From Euborellia annulipes (lineage: Eukaryota; Arthropoda; Insecta; Dermaptera; Anisolabididae), in assembly GCA_023213315.1 (NCBI GenBank), contig JAKCPI010000953.1, positions 1 to 64,000 of the forward strand: a stretch of DNA of 64,000 nt, given 5' to 3'. Position 1 is the first letter of the stretch, and every line of letters begins with the position of its first letter. This document shows, piece by piece, positions 44,578 to 54,244 of the stretch. The position numbers and the translations under genes were made by a program. The notes below the pieces were generated by a model. The model was given only the letters and a program-made list of their open reading frames with translations, did not search any database and was not told where the DNA came from.

Positions 44578-44765
44578 ACTAGCTGTATTGCCCACCTTCA
44601 ACGGGCTTCTCCCCCTGTTCTTCCCTCCAACTGACTGGAGCCCGCCTGTGGCGAACCCTCGCCTCGTTCTTTTTAACATTTCTCTTCAAAATTCCTACAA
44701 GGTGTGGAGATATCTAGGAGACAGACAGACAGAAATTAACAACACAAATATTTATATGATAGCCA
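44578..44765 (+). mobile_element. Family L copy 2, internally deleted
   Basis: ACTAGCTGTATTGCCCACC start, GACTGGAGCCCGCC, then a jump to TCTTCAAAATTCCTAC and the GACAGACAGACAG end. Confidence 0.6.
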
Positions 44766-44922
44766 ATTAAAGGAAAAAAATTTAATTAACATTTTTATCC
44801 CCCCCCCCTCCCTCCCCCAGCTGAGAGGTTATAATTTGACTAACAAGATTTTTTTCAAAAAATATTAAAATTTTTTTATTTATATAGATATTAGGTTATA
44901 TGTAGAGAATTTTGAGTAGACA

Positions 44923-45016
44923 AATATCCCTCAAAATCTCGACATCGAATTTTTGACATGATCGCAATACTTTCTCTCTATATATATTTCATATATAGGA
45001 TAAGAGAAAGTAAAAA
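44923..45016 (-). mobile_element. R1 repeat copy 16, left end only
   Basis: TCGACATCGAATTTTTGACATG then left-end hairpin ending GGATAAGAGAAAGTAAAAA. Confidence 0.75.
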
Positions 45017-45073
45017 TTCTATTGAATATCTTTTTCTTTTCAAAAAATCTAAAATTTCATTGGTAATTGGGGA

Positions 45074-45325
45074 GTTTTTTTTTTAAACACTCACACTCTT
45101 TTCCCATTCACACGCATACACATAGTCTTTTCGGCAACTTAGGCCATTTAAGACTTTAAATAATACTAGTTATTTGTAAATATATCTATCCCTGGTCCAG
45201 GCATTCTTATTTAAGCCATTTGCTATCCAAATGGCTTAAATAAAATCATCGGCCTGGAATCCGAACCCTCAAGCCTTGGTATAGAAGGTCGCCACACCCT
45301 CACCCCTACACCAAGCCCGAGTTCT
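45074..45325 (-). mobile_element. SINE-A near-complete copy (left of inverted pair)
   Basis: Reverse-oriented: T-run, CACTCACACTC tract, TTTTCGGCAACTTAGGCC, GGTCCAGGCATTC, AAGCCATTTGCTATCC body, head with GGAATCCGAACCC (B complement) and CTACACCAAGCCCGAG (A complement). Confidence 0.8.
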
Positions 45326-45500
45326 AATGATAATCTTAAAGCCAAGGGGCATAAGTTCGGATCCCTAACAGTTCGATGAATTTAAATCATTTAAATACCA
45401 AATGGTATAAATAAATATGCCTGGACCTCCACATCGTATATTTAAATAATTTAAGTATCGTCAAAGTTATATGGCCTAAGATGCCGAAAAAAAAAACAAT
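45326..45500 (+). mobile_element. SINE-A copy (right of inverted pair)
   Basis: Forward copy immediately abutting the previous one, head side inward: AAGTTCGGATCCC (B box), AATACCAAATGG body, GCCTGGACC, TATGGCCTAAGATGCCGAAAA and an A-run. The A-box half is missing at the junction, and the GTGTGAATG tract is lost. Confidence 0.7.
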
Positions 45501-45599
45501 TTTTATAATATTTCACCTGAGGGATATTATTATTTTATTATTAGGCCTACAATTAATTGACTTTGAAGATTAAGGTCCAATACTTTTCAATGGGGATAT

Positions 45600-45745
45600 T
45601 TTCAAAAATTTTTTGAGCCTCCTCTAATGAGAATTTGGGAACCTGGCTATTTTTCCTGTTATCTTCATAACATCCCCTATAAGGGGTGCAAAACCTCAAT
45701 TCAAAATTCTGACAAGAAGTTAGTCAAATAGTTTCAGGATAAAAT
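45600..45745 (+). mobile_element. Family L fragment
   Basis: CCTATAAGGGGTGCAAAA and TCAAAATTCTGACAAGAAGTTA follow the order in the family L copies at 3790-3860 and 53950-54010. Confidence 0.5.
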
Positions 45746-45771
45746 TATTTTAAGTTACTTAATCTTTACAG

Positions 45772-46103
45772 CAGCGTTTTCCAAACTGTGAGGCGCGCCT
45801 CCCTAGGGAGGCGCGGACTAGTCTAAGGGGAGGCGCGAATATTGGCCACCAAGATCAATTTTCCAAATGATTGCTTGTTTCATAAATAAAATAATAAAAT
45901 TTAGAATTCTGGGACGGAGGTTTTAATTAAAATAATAAATATAAATAAATAAAAAAAAATATTTTAATATAAATTTATATTTTTTAGTATTAAAAATTTT
46001 TGTTTTTGTATTATTTTATTAAATGTGTGGGGCAGGGGGCGTCATACGATTAAATATTTTTTAAGGGAGGCGTGGTAACAAAAAGTTTGGAGGAAACCAC
46101 TGG
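45772..46103 (+). mobile_element. hAT-like MITE with GGCGCG ends
   Basis: Left end CAGCGTTTTCCAAACTGTG, right end on the minus strand CAGTGGTTTCCTCCAAACTT; subterminal GGGAGGCGCGG / GGGAGGCGTGG words on both sides and an AT-rich middle. A partial second copy is at 48268-48417. No clear 8-bp duplication. Confidence 0.65.
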
Positions 46104-46144
46104 CCTAAAGTAAGACTCATTCTAGAAAATTATACTATGTGTAA

Positions 46145-46390
46145 AACCCAAAGGCGGATCCAGGGAAGTTTTTCAGGATTTTAATTTTTTTCTGACTATA
46201 GACGCGAAGCTCGCCGAAGGCGATAGCATTGTTAATTATTTTATTTATTAGGATTGGATAAGGGGTTGAAAAATTGGAAAAAATGTTTTTTAAATTTATT
46301 TTAACTAAATCGAAGCCAAATAAACAGAAAACATTCAAACATTCAAAAAATAGCGTTGATTATTATTTTGATTAGGGGGATGAAGGGTTG
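46145..46390. mobile_element. W-like or hAT-like fragment
   Basis: Starts AGGCGGATCCAGGGAAGTTTT, like the W element end, then GCGAAGCTCGCCGAAGGCG. The far end is unclear. Confidence 0.35.
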
Positions 46391-46539
46391 ATTACTTAAG
46401 AAAGGCCTTGGAATATTCCAAATCACTTGTTGACATTCTTTTAAAAGAATTCCAGCTCTAAATATAGTTAGATTAGAGCAAAAGGTATTTTTTTTACTTT
46501 TAATAAAAAGGGAATTGTTATGTTCATTTATTTATTCCT

Positions 46540-46725
46540 ATACAAATAGAAAGACGAGTTTCTCGTTCAGTCGAGCGCGTTGCCGGCGACAGGCGCCCGA
46601 GCTCCTCTCTTACATTTATTTTAATTGTGTTTAAAGTGAATCAAAGTGAATAATTAATATAGTGTAACCCACCCTGACCACCCCGTCAGCCAACACACCC
46701 TCTTGAGAGTCTTATTAAAGGTAAT
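46540..46725 (+). promoter_or_regulatory. GC-richer island: possible first exon with initiator and donor
   Basis: TTTCTCGTTCAGTCGAGCGCG holds TCAGTC (arthropod initiator consensus TCAGTY) at 46567-46572, followed by GCCGGCGACAGGCGCCCGAG. About 150 bp later TTATTAAAG is followed by GTAATTATT, a possible donor. The DPE position does not match. The island lacks repeats. Low-confidence promoter/first-exon candidate. Confidence 0.25.
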
Positions 46726-46924
46726 TATTATGCATTTTATCGTTGAAAAAAAAAATGATAGAAACAAATAATTTGACTGCGAAAAACGATTCTTTTGAAT
46801 ATGAAATTAAATATTTTGTATTTCACTAAGGGTAGAGGGAGAATATAAGCTGTTGAAAGGAGGAGGGGGGAGGGGGAGTGTAGGTGTCATTGAAGTTTTT
46901 TATTTTTTATCTTTATTTTTTTAT

Positions 46925-47167
46925 TTATTTTTTTTTTAACACCTTTTTTTTCATTCAAACTCAACACTCACACACACATTCAGTCTTTTCGGCAACTCAG
47001 GCCATATAAGACTTTATAAGATACCCGTTATTAATTAATAATATATATATTGGGGGTCCAGGCATTTCTATTTAAGCCATTTGGTATCCGTTTCGGACTG
47101 CCAGGGGTCCGAGCCCGCGACGTTCTGTATAGAAGGTAGGCGCGCTACCAACTACACCAAGCCTGAG
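46925..47167 (-). mobile_element. SINE-A copy
   Basis: Reverse-oriented: T-run, CACTCACACACAC, TTTTCGGCAACTCAGGCC, GGGGGTCCAGGCAT, AAGCCATTTGGTATCC, then head GGGTCCGAGCCCGCGACG and ACTACACCAAGCC. Complete apart from a short deletion in the palindromic body. Confidence 0.75.
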
Positions 47168-47788
47168 GACATTTAAAAAATCTTTTCTTAAATCACCATA
47201 TTTACCATAATATTCTTTCTATTTGGCCTATATTTTTGTTAATCAAATTTCCTTAATATACTTTTACACAGGGGTGGATTAAGGGTTGAAAATTAAAATA
47301 AAAAATAATTATTTATAAATGTATTCAAATTATTTTGAGAGTAATTTCGTGGTGAAGGCTCGCATTTCCTTAAGGGGGGGGGGGGAGGAGGTATGAAGGC
47401 ATTAACCAGCGGGGTTAATGCTCCATCCCCTATAATGCATAAAGATTTTAATGTTTTTTAATACTTTTACTAAAAAATAAATGCATTCCGTTTGAGTTAA
47501 AATTTATATTGAATATTTAGCAAATAGCATAGTAGGATAGAAACATTTTAATGTTATGCTAAAATTTCTTATTACTGGGGAGGAATTAATTTTTGAAGAT
47601 TTCGAAACTCTCATAAACAGATAATAATAACACTGGGTAACTTAGGAACCCATCGAATCCCTTGCAGAATTTTGTAGGGATTTTTTTCATTAGGTAGAAA
47701 AGTAAGATATGATTAGACCACTTAGAATTTTATTGGGCTGAGTTACCGCATCTTTTTGGATATAGAACTAATCTCAATTAGGATTTGA
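47168..47788. other. AT-rich stretch with a hAT-like end
   Basis: CAGGGGTGGATTAAGGG at about 47270 looks like a DNA-element start, and a G-run lies near 47378. Nothing else recognised. Confidence 0.35.
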
Positions 47789-48056
47789 ATTTTTACTTTC
47801 TCTTACCTATATGTATAAGTTAATATACATATATATATAGAGAGAGAGAAAGTATTGGATTCATGTCGAAAATTCGATATCGAGACTTTGATGGATATAC
47901 ACGTTTTGAGGTCCCCTGAATCCAAAAAAATGGGTTTCGCGACATGGTCTGTCTGTGTGTCTGTTTGGGTTCAATTTAAAGCATGAAGGAATTGAGCTAG
48001 CAGATTGAAATTATGTATTTAAGTTAGGGACCTCCCTAGGGCTTGAAAATAAGATT
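47789..48056 (+). mobile_element. R1 repeat copy 17, left half
   Basis: Left-end hairpin (ACTTTCTCTTACC ... GAGAGAGAGAAAGT), TTCATGTCGAAAATTCG block, GTCTGTCTGTGTGTCTG and GAAGGAATTGAGCTAG segments, ending at GGGCTTGAAAATAAG where it abuts the hammerhead foldback. Confidence 0.85.
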
Positions 48057-48082
48057 TGAGAAAAATATTTTTCTTCAGGAAT

Positions 48083-48266
48083 GAAAGTTAGAAAAAACGA
48101 AACCAGGATTTTTTCTTTAAAAATATATTTTAACAGCTGACGTTTCGGCTTTGGTTAAAGCCATTCTCGGATGACCACTAACAGCTCCGAGGATGGCAAA
48201 GCCGAAACGTAAGCTGTTAAAATATATTTTTAAAGAAAAATCCTGGCTTCGTTTTTTCTAACTTTC
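48083..48266. mobile_element. Foldback with hammerhead-type motif in both arms
   Basis: Arms 48083-48153 and 48197-48266 are near-identical reverse complements. Left arm (minus strand) has stem II GGCTTT-AACC-AAAGCC and GAAACGTC but a corrupted first core strand; right arm (plus strand) reads CCGAGGA, short stem II, GAAACGT, i.e. the CUGANGA core with U4 changed to C. Activity is unlikely from either. Confidence 0.7.
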
Positions 48267-48267
48267 A

Positions 48268-48417
48268 AATAAAAAAAATATTTTTATATAAATTTATTTT
48301 TTTAGCATTAAAAATCTTTGTTTTTGTATTATTTTATAAAATGGGGGGGGGGGGGAGGCGTGATAAGATTAATTATTTTTAAGGGAAGCGTGGTAACATA
48401 AAGTTTGGAAACCACTG
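48268..48417 (+). mobile_element. hAT-like MITE, 3' half
   Basis: TTTTTAGCATTAAAAATC, a G-run, GGAGGCGTGATAAG and GGTAACATAAAGTTTGGAAA match the second half of 45772-46103, ending CCACTG. Confidence 0.6.
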
Positions 48418-49034
48418 CTATACAGGTTACGTTTTAATTTGACTAAATATGTACAGAAAACGCTAATTAATTGCTATTCTGTAAGCAAAAACTATATCAC
48501 CAAAGCGTTAACATTTAGTCACTAGTGTTAAAAATTAATGTCATGTCCAGGGGATGCCTTTAATCTTTTGACTCCGTATTTAATGCATCAAAATGGCGTC
48601 TTTAACCTAAAAAGTAAGGTTATGATTTTGACAGCTTTAAGATAAAAGCAACATGTTAACATCGCTGTTAAAACTTTGTTTAGAGAATAGTATTTTTTAA
48701 CCCTGATGTTATTATTTTGTTTTTTAACACCGAATTTATGATATTAAATATTAATTAAAGGGAATAGACATGATTGTCAGATTCTTCCAGTTAAATAAAA
48801 TCTAAGATCTATAGGTCTTTAAAAGAGAGTGAATATTTGCCAAACTTTCTTTGATCAGGAACCTAGGACTAGAACTTACCTTTTTGCTTGGCCCAAACCG
48901 CGTCCCATCCGCTTAAATATTAATTTATTATAGGTTTATGATTTTATTTCTCGGAACTTAATTTAGTTCTCGCGAACCAGTGTCCTAAGAAAATCCCTCT
49001 ACAAATGCATATCCTTGGTGTAATCTCCAAGAAT
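48418..49034. other. AT-rich stretch, nothing recognised
   Basis: No gene or repeat evidence seen. Confidence 0.35.
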
Positions 49035-49150
49035 TCTGAAAAGACAAAATACAGGGTGGACCCAAGAAGCCTCCAGGATCATGGCTAATCGTGACTGCAG
49101 CCTCAGGAGTTCAAATGCCAGTCGGAGATTCTCACCAGCAACCTTGAAAT
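49035..49150 (+). mobile_element. Possible tRNA-like element
   Basis: GATCATGGCTAATCGTG and CAGGAGTTCAAATGCCAG resemble a tRNA-like head (B-box-like GAGTTCAAATGCC), with a balanced composition. The A box is not convincing and there is no poly(A). Confidence 0.3.
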
Positions 49151-49567
49151 AATTTAGAATGTATCGATTTGGGTCGCTCTATCTGCCTCGTTATCAGCTG
49201 CGAATATTTATTAAGCAAACATCGCACAGGCTTCTTTCTTCCCTTCGCCTCATCGCCCGCCGCCGCGCTTTTTTTTCCCTTTCACTTTTTACCTTTTACA
49301 CATATAACTAATATAGATATAAATATCTTGGATGATAATAATGTAATCGAGAAATATTGAAATTTATTTATTTTAAATGGCCATAATTTTTTTTTTCTAT
49401 CTATCCAGATATGACTTTATCATTTACGAAATACAACAAAATTATAATATTTTGTTTATAAACACAAAGATTTTGAAATTGTACTTATATTTTTATTATT
49501 CATCAGCAAAAATAAGAAGTGTTTTATAATAAAAAAAAATTTCAAATTTGTGTTTTTATGAAACACT
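49151..49567. other. Stretch with unassigned frame
   Basis: First 130 bp balanced (GCCTCATCGCCCGCCGCCGC near 49248), then AT-rich. The 63-codon frame at 49169 has a Ser/Phe/Leu-rich composition without recognisable features. Confidence 0.3.
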
Positions 49568-49607
49568 CTCTACTGTTTTAACAATTGCAATTGTTAAAAC
49601 AGTAGAG
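49568..49607. repeat. Perfect 40-bp palindrome
   Basis: CTCTACTGTTTTAACAATTG is followed at once, with no spacer, by its exact reverse complement. Confidence 0.9.
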
Positions 49608-49631
49608 ACCCTATTCTAGATCAATCTAGAA

Positions 49632-49712
49632 CAGGGGTGGGCAATCTTTTTTGCTAGCAGGCCGAATTTGTCGATAAATACGAACAGGCCCCAGATTGCT
49701 CATCCCTCCGAT
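49632..49712 (+). mobile_element. Short hAT-like MITE
   Basis: CAGGGGTGGGCAATCTTTTT at the left and GATTGCTCATCCCTCCG at the right are inverted ends typical of hAT; internal GGCCGAATTTGTC. About 80 bp, so it is heavily deleted. Confidence 0.6.
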
Positions 49713-49780
49713 AAATTAAAGAAAAAAAAATTAAATAGCCATGATTTTTTATAGTAATATCAAGTCACACCCAGCCTTCG

Positions 49781-49895
49781 AGTTTGGCGTAGTAGGTAGC
49801 GTGCCTACCTCTTATACCAAACGTCGCGGGTTCGGACTGTGTGAATGTGTGTGTGAGTGTGAGTGTGAAAAAAGTGTGAAGGTTTAAAAAAAAAA
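49781..49895 (+). mobile_element. SINE-A with precise internal deletion
   Basis: Head (TTGGCGTAGTAGGTAGCGTG, B-box GGGTTCGGAC) is joined directly to the tail (TGTGTGAATGTGTGTG ... poly(A)), missing the ~130-bp body present at 41641-41912. Confidence 0.75.
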
Positions 49896-50019
49896 AAGTC
49901 ACACCCAAATTTGAATATTTATTGAAAATTGAGAATTTCATCTTTGATGATTTAATTTTCGATTCATCCCTTAAAGCGGAATGACCCACGAATGAGGAAG
50001 TGACAAGGAATAGTTGATT

Positions 50020-50185
50020 TTTTTTTTTAATTCGTTTTAAGGTCTTTTTCGGTATCGTAGGCCATTTAGACCCCATTGATTGGTATCCATCCATTTCAAT
50101 TGAAATAAAGATTTTGTCGCCTAGGACGGGATGCGAACCCTTGTCCTTTGGTATCAGGAGCTCTACCTCTGAGCCATAGGTAAAA
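50020..50185 (-). mobile_element. SINE-B copy
   Basis: T-run, TTAAGGTCTTTTTCGGTATC, GCCATTTAGACCCC, TTGGTATCCATCC body, GGGATGCGAACCC (B complement), CTCTACCTCTGAGCC (A complement). Near complete. The tail end of the overlapping 109-codon minus-strand frame comes from it. Confidence 0.75.
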
Positions 50186-50220
50186 GTAGTTGATCTTAAA
50201 GTTTAGTAAGCAAATAAAAA

Positions 50221-50292
50221 TCCTCGATATATAATTTTTGACATGAACGAAATACTTTCTCACTATATATTATATAAGTAAGAAGGTAAAAA
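50221..50292 (-). mobile_element. R1 repeat copy 18, left end only
   Basis: TCGATATATAATTTTTGACATG then decayed left-end hairpin ending AAGAAGGTAAAAA. Confidence 0.65.
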
Positions 50293-50330
50293 TAAACAGC
50301 TTAGAAATGGAAGAGGCAAAAATATTAATA

Positions 50331-50612
50331 TATCACTCAGGGGAGGGGTTTGAGCCCCAAGGAGGGTTTGGGCTTGAACCCCCTGCCCCCATGGGACCCA
50401 AGCCATGAGTAGATATTTAAGCTTTATAATACAAATTATATTTCATATAGGGTAAGAGAAAGTAAAATATAATATTTGAATTTTACTCTAGCTAAAAAAA
50501 AAAAAATGATTTATAAATACCCTAAAATAATCTTAAATTTTTAAAATGTTTAAAAAATTTTCTTGAACCCCCCCCCTCCCCCATTAAAGATTTCTGGCTA
50601 CGCCTATGACTC
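50331..50612 (-). mobile_element. Family H hAT-like element, partial reverse copy
   Basis: Reverse copy of part of 26556-27191: GGGACCCAAGCCATGAGTAG, the R1-type left hairpin half TTTCATATAGGGTAAGAGAAAGT, C-run, and terminal GGCTACGCCTATG. The R1 hairpin module is thus fixed in family H, not a chance insertion in one copy. Confidence 0.65.
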
Positions 50613-51199
50613 AGTGCATATAAATTTATATAGGCATTATCATAAAAATTCTTAACGCCTTTGAGCTAGGCATCCCAAACGACACCCGCACATGCCGTGT
50701 CTGTATGGGGTAAACATTTGGCATTAAAGTGCGTGTGTTAGTTGTGTTCAGTTGAATGTGGTCTTAATCTAAATTTATTTTAAATAATAAACCTATTCTT
50801 AACATACAAAAATTAATAGTCAATTACCGATCAAATGGCTTGATAAATTAAATATTTACATTATTTATAGCATCAACTTTTATTCAAAGAAATGATTTTT
50901 GGCAACAACCAAACATGCATAAATATTTCACAACCAAATGTTTAATTTACATTGGTAAAAAAAAATCAATCGATTCGATTTTAATTCTCATCTTTAAATA
51001 AGGGATAAATTTTTAAATAATCTCAATCACAAGACTTATGAATATAAAGAAAAAAAAGCCTTGATTTATTATAATATTTTTTCTTACTTCAAAATGTCAT
51101 GTAAAATTATACCTAATTGATTATCATTTAGTTCATGTCTTGTCAAAAATGTTATTTTAATTTATTACATAATTTGTTTATAAATTTAAAGCCATAAAT
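50613..51199. other. AT-rich stretch, nothing recognised
   Basis: A balanced patch at 50640-50755 (GGGGTAAACATTTGGCATTA) faintly resembles the outer end of the 52.4-kb foldback. Otherwise AT-rich. Confidence 0.35.
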
Positions 51200-51275
51200 A
51201 TGTCACCTTCGCGAGAGAATGAGTAGAATTCAAGTGAGGGTTCGAATCCCGGCAACGTTTATTAAAAAAAAAAAA
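51200..51275 (+). mobile_element. tRNA-derived SINE fragment
   Basis: GAGGGTTCGAATCCCGG is a perfect B box with matching T-stem, followed by CAACG and an A-run. The A-box half is not recognisable. Confidence 0.55.
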
Positions 51276-52020
51276 TCATTAAAAAATTTTTCTCTCATCA
51301 TCTTTCTGGCTCCAAGATTTCCCTTTTATTGAAAAAAAAAATTAAAATATTTTCATAATGATTCATCTCATGAATTTTTAAATAAATATTTAGGTTGATG
51401 ATTATAGATAAATAAATAAAAATGTCATATAATTAGTTGTTGTTACTTTCAATGATATTTTATAAATCGTAAATTATAATCTCCAGGGTTTTTTTTATGC
51501 AAGGTTTCATTAAAATATTTAAAAAAAAATGAAGGTTTATGAAAATCCATCATCACAATGAATCAAACATACAATGATTATATGATGATTTGCTATTTTA
51601 AAGTGATCTAAATGTTATTTGCAAATAAATAACAGTTTATATAAATCTAACATAATATTCATGCTCTATAGTTATTGTAATTGAGTTAATTTATGTTAAA
51701 AGTTCGGACAAAACGGTCTTGGCAAAACCTTTTAATAAAAGATGAACTTCAAATGAAGTAGACTAGGTCGATTGTTGTCAAAAGTTGATGTTGACTTACT
51801 ATATACTCTTTGTATGAAAGATTGACACTTCTTTCTTAATTTTTTTTTAAATTTTCTGATAAATTCCATTCTTTGCTATTTAAATTAATAAATAGGGTAA
51901 AATAGATTGTATCGCTCAGGGCGGGAATCGAAAGATTGAGGTTATAAAAAATCAAAATCCATGAAACACCTTTGCTAAAATGAAGATAAAGAAAAACGGA
52001 TACTAGTTATAATTCATAGG
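51276..52020. other. AT-rich stretch, nothing recognised
   Basis: No gene or repeat evidence seen. Confidence 0.4.
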
Positions 52021-52026
52021 CCAGCT

Positions 52027-52059
52027 GACGTTTCGGTCCCTAGTTAACATCAACATCAG
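52027..52059 (-). ncRNA. Decayed hammerhead-type motif
   Basis: Minus strand: CTGATGT (last core A changed to T), poorly paired stem II, GAAACGTC. Recognisable ancestry, probably inactive. Confidence 0.4.
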
Positions 52060-52107
52060 AACTATATAAAGTAGTTGTATTCTTTTAAACGATTTTATTA
52101 CTTACTA

Positions 52108-52280
52108 GCCCCGCAGCTCGCGCTACGGCGGACCCTCGCCTTTTCTTAATTATGAGAAGCTTCACGTCTAGACAGGGGGGCTTCCCACCCTCCCTGGACC
52201 CACCCTCGACTTCCCCCTCATCTGGCTCGGGCCCGCATGCAGCGGACCCTCGTCTTTTCTTCTTAATTATGAAAATAAAA
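52108..52280 (+). mobile_element. Family L copy, truncated
   Basis: ACTAGCCCCGCAGCTCGCGC start, CTTAATTATGAGAAGC joint, GCTCGGGCCCGCATGC; breaks off at a SINE-A. Confidence 0.6.
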
Positions 52281-52284
52281 TTTT

Positions 52285-53745
52285 TTTTTTTTTTTAAACA
52301 TTCACACTTTTTTCTCATTCACACTCACACTCACACATACATTCACACTGTCTTTTCGGCAGCTCAGGCCATATAAGACATTTACGATATCCGTTATTTA
52401 TGAATTTATATACCATGGGGAACATAAACATTTGCACCCTAACAGGTTTGCAAGACGCCTACTAGTTAGGCAGCCCAATCGACTCACCACTACATATACA
52501 GTGTCTGTGTGAATTTACCTGAGCTAGGGTTCTGAGAGTATTTTATGAAGAAGCCATAAACCATCCCTTTGGAAAATAGATGCATTTTAAATAAAAATTT
52601 GCGAATTCCTCTCTCTATCTCGCAATGCAAGTAGCAGATCGGTGAAATTTAGTAAATAATTCTTACTCTAAAATTGTGTATCTGTTTCAAATTTTGGAGT
52701 AATTACAATACTTCAACCGGAAGTAGTTAGTACTTTACCTAAGATTATAAAAATTACCTTTTAAAAATATTTTAATCTGGTTATTAATTTTGAAAGTGGC
52801 CTAATTCCATTCTTGGTAAGAAGGGTTTGAAAGTTTTATAAACATATACCATACATTTAAATAGCCGGGCAACAAATTAATAGGCCAGAATCGATAGCAA
52901 AGAATTGAAATATATTTTCGTCACTTTGCTACTCAAAAGAGAAGTGCATTTCTTTCTCACTTTCTTTACTAAAAATATTACATTTTTAAAATACTTCTAT
53001 AATCTTAGGTAAAGTAGGCCTACTTCCGGTTGAAGTATTTACTAAAAATTTGAAACAGATCTCCAATTTTAGGACAAGAATTATTTATTAAATTTCATCG
53101 ATCTGGCTTCTTGCATTGGAGATAGAAAGAAGAATTCGCAAATTTTTATTTCTCTTATTTTATTTAAATTTTATCTATTGTCTATGTTCGCCACTGTTGT
53201 AAGACCTCTCGTTAAAAAATCTGAAATAAAGTTTTTTTTTTTAAGAATATAAATAAGAATATTTTAACGCCCCGAGATATTATTACCTGGTATAAAGGTC
53301 TATAGATATCGGAAAAATTTTACTAAAAATTGGGAACAAGTTTCGTTCAAATTGTGAAATAAGTTAATTTTTTCCAAATAAGAAGATAAGATTAATTAAA
53401 ATGTTGAAATTCTATTAATTTGAGATCAAATTCATTTGATTTGAAAAGGCTACGCTATATCGCTATATAGATTGTTCAAAAGGGTTGGTTTATGGTCTAT
53501 CATAAAAGACCCTCAGAACCCTACTCAGGTAAATTCACACAGACACTGATATGTAGTGGTGAGTCGATTGGGCTGCCTAACTAGTAGGCGTCTTGAAACC
53601 TGTTAGGGTGAAATGTTTATGTTCCCCATGGTATATAGGGGTCCAGGATTTATTTAAGCCATTGGTATCCAGATGGCTTAAATAAAATCATGATGTGGGG
53701 TGAACCGGAGTTTGGTATATGAGGATAACCAACCCACACCAGCCC
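52285..53745 (-). mobile_element. SINE-A copy split by a 1.2-kb foldback
   Basis: Tail half (T-run, CACTCACACTC, TTTTCGGCAGCTCAGGCC) at 52285-52412 and body/head half (GGGGTCCAGGATTTATTTAAG ... CACACCAGCCCCG) at 53632-53745 together make one reverse SINE-A. Confidence 0.75.
52413..53631. mobile_element. 1.2-kb foldback element nested in SINE-A
   Basis: Ends CCATGGGGAACATAAACATT and its complement. The outer ~110-150 bp are near-perfect inverted repeats (GACGCCTACTAGTTAGGCAG; TGTGTGAATTTACCTGAG), and inner segments also pair (GCGAATTC / GAATTCGC; ACTTCAACCGGAAGTA / TACTTCCGGTTGAAGT), so almost the whole element is palindromic with ~300 bp of unpaired insert in the right arm. Flanked by TATATA on both sides. 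No transposase frame. Confidence 0.8.
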
Positions 53746-54083
53746 CGGGGCGAAAATAAAATTATTATTATTCCATTCCAATTCAGTGCCTGCTTGAGGA
53801 TTTGTTTACATTCATGGAATACACAAATGAAAAGAATACATAAATATTTCTCTATACATTTCCTATGGGAGAAATCATGACTTTAAGAATTAATAACTCA
53901 AAAAGTTGTAGGAATTTCGGGATTAAAATAATTTTCCTGTAATCCCGAGAAGGTCCTCTTTATGCATTTAAAATTTCATTTCAAAATTCCAACGGGAAGT
54001 TGCTTAAATAGAGCGTGACGACGGACAGATGGGCAGACAGACAGACAGACAGACAGACGGGCATTAGCGAATTATATATATAG
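53745..54083 (+). mobile_element. Family L copy with complete 3' end
   Basis: CAGTGCCTGCTTGAGGATTTG, AGAATTAATAACTCAAAAAG, TTCAAAATTCCAACGGGAAG, then five to six GACA units and GGGCATTAGCGAATTATATA. This terminal organisation is like non-LTR retrotransposon 3' ends. Confidence 0.65.
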
Positions 54084-54200
54084 ATAACGGTTATCGTAGA
54101 CTTATATGGCCTAAGTTGCCGAAAAGACTGTGTGAGTGTTAGTGTGAATAGACCTTGTTGTGAATGAGAAAAAAGTGTGAATGTTTTTAAAAATAAAACA
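54084..54200 (+). mobile_element. SINE-A tail fragment
   Basis: TATATGGCCTAAGTTGCCGAAA, GTGTGAGTGTTAGTGTGAA with a short extra piece, AAAAAGTGTGAATG and A-rich end. Confidence 0.7.
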
Positions 54201-54211
54201 AAAACAAAAGT

Positions 54212-54244
54212 GACGTTTCGATTCTAGATTGGAATTATCTTCAG
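54212..54244 (-). ncRNA. Hammerhead ribozyme motif (minus strand)
   Basis: Minus strand: CTGAAGA (fits CUGANGA), an imperfect stem II closing around AATC, then GAAACGTC. All invariant core bases are present. Stem I pairing is weak in the immediate flanks. Lies just 3' of a SINE-A tail. Confidence 0.55.
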
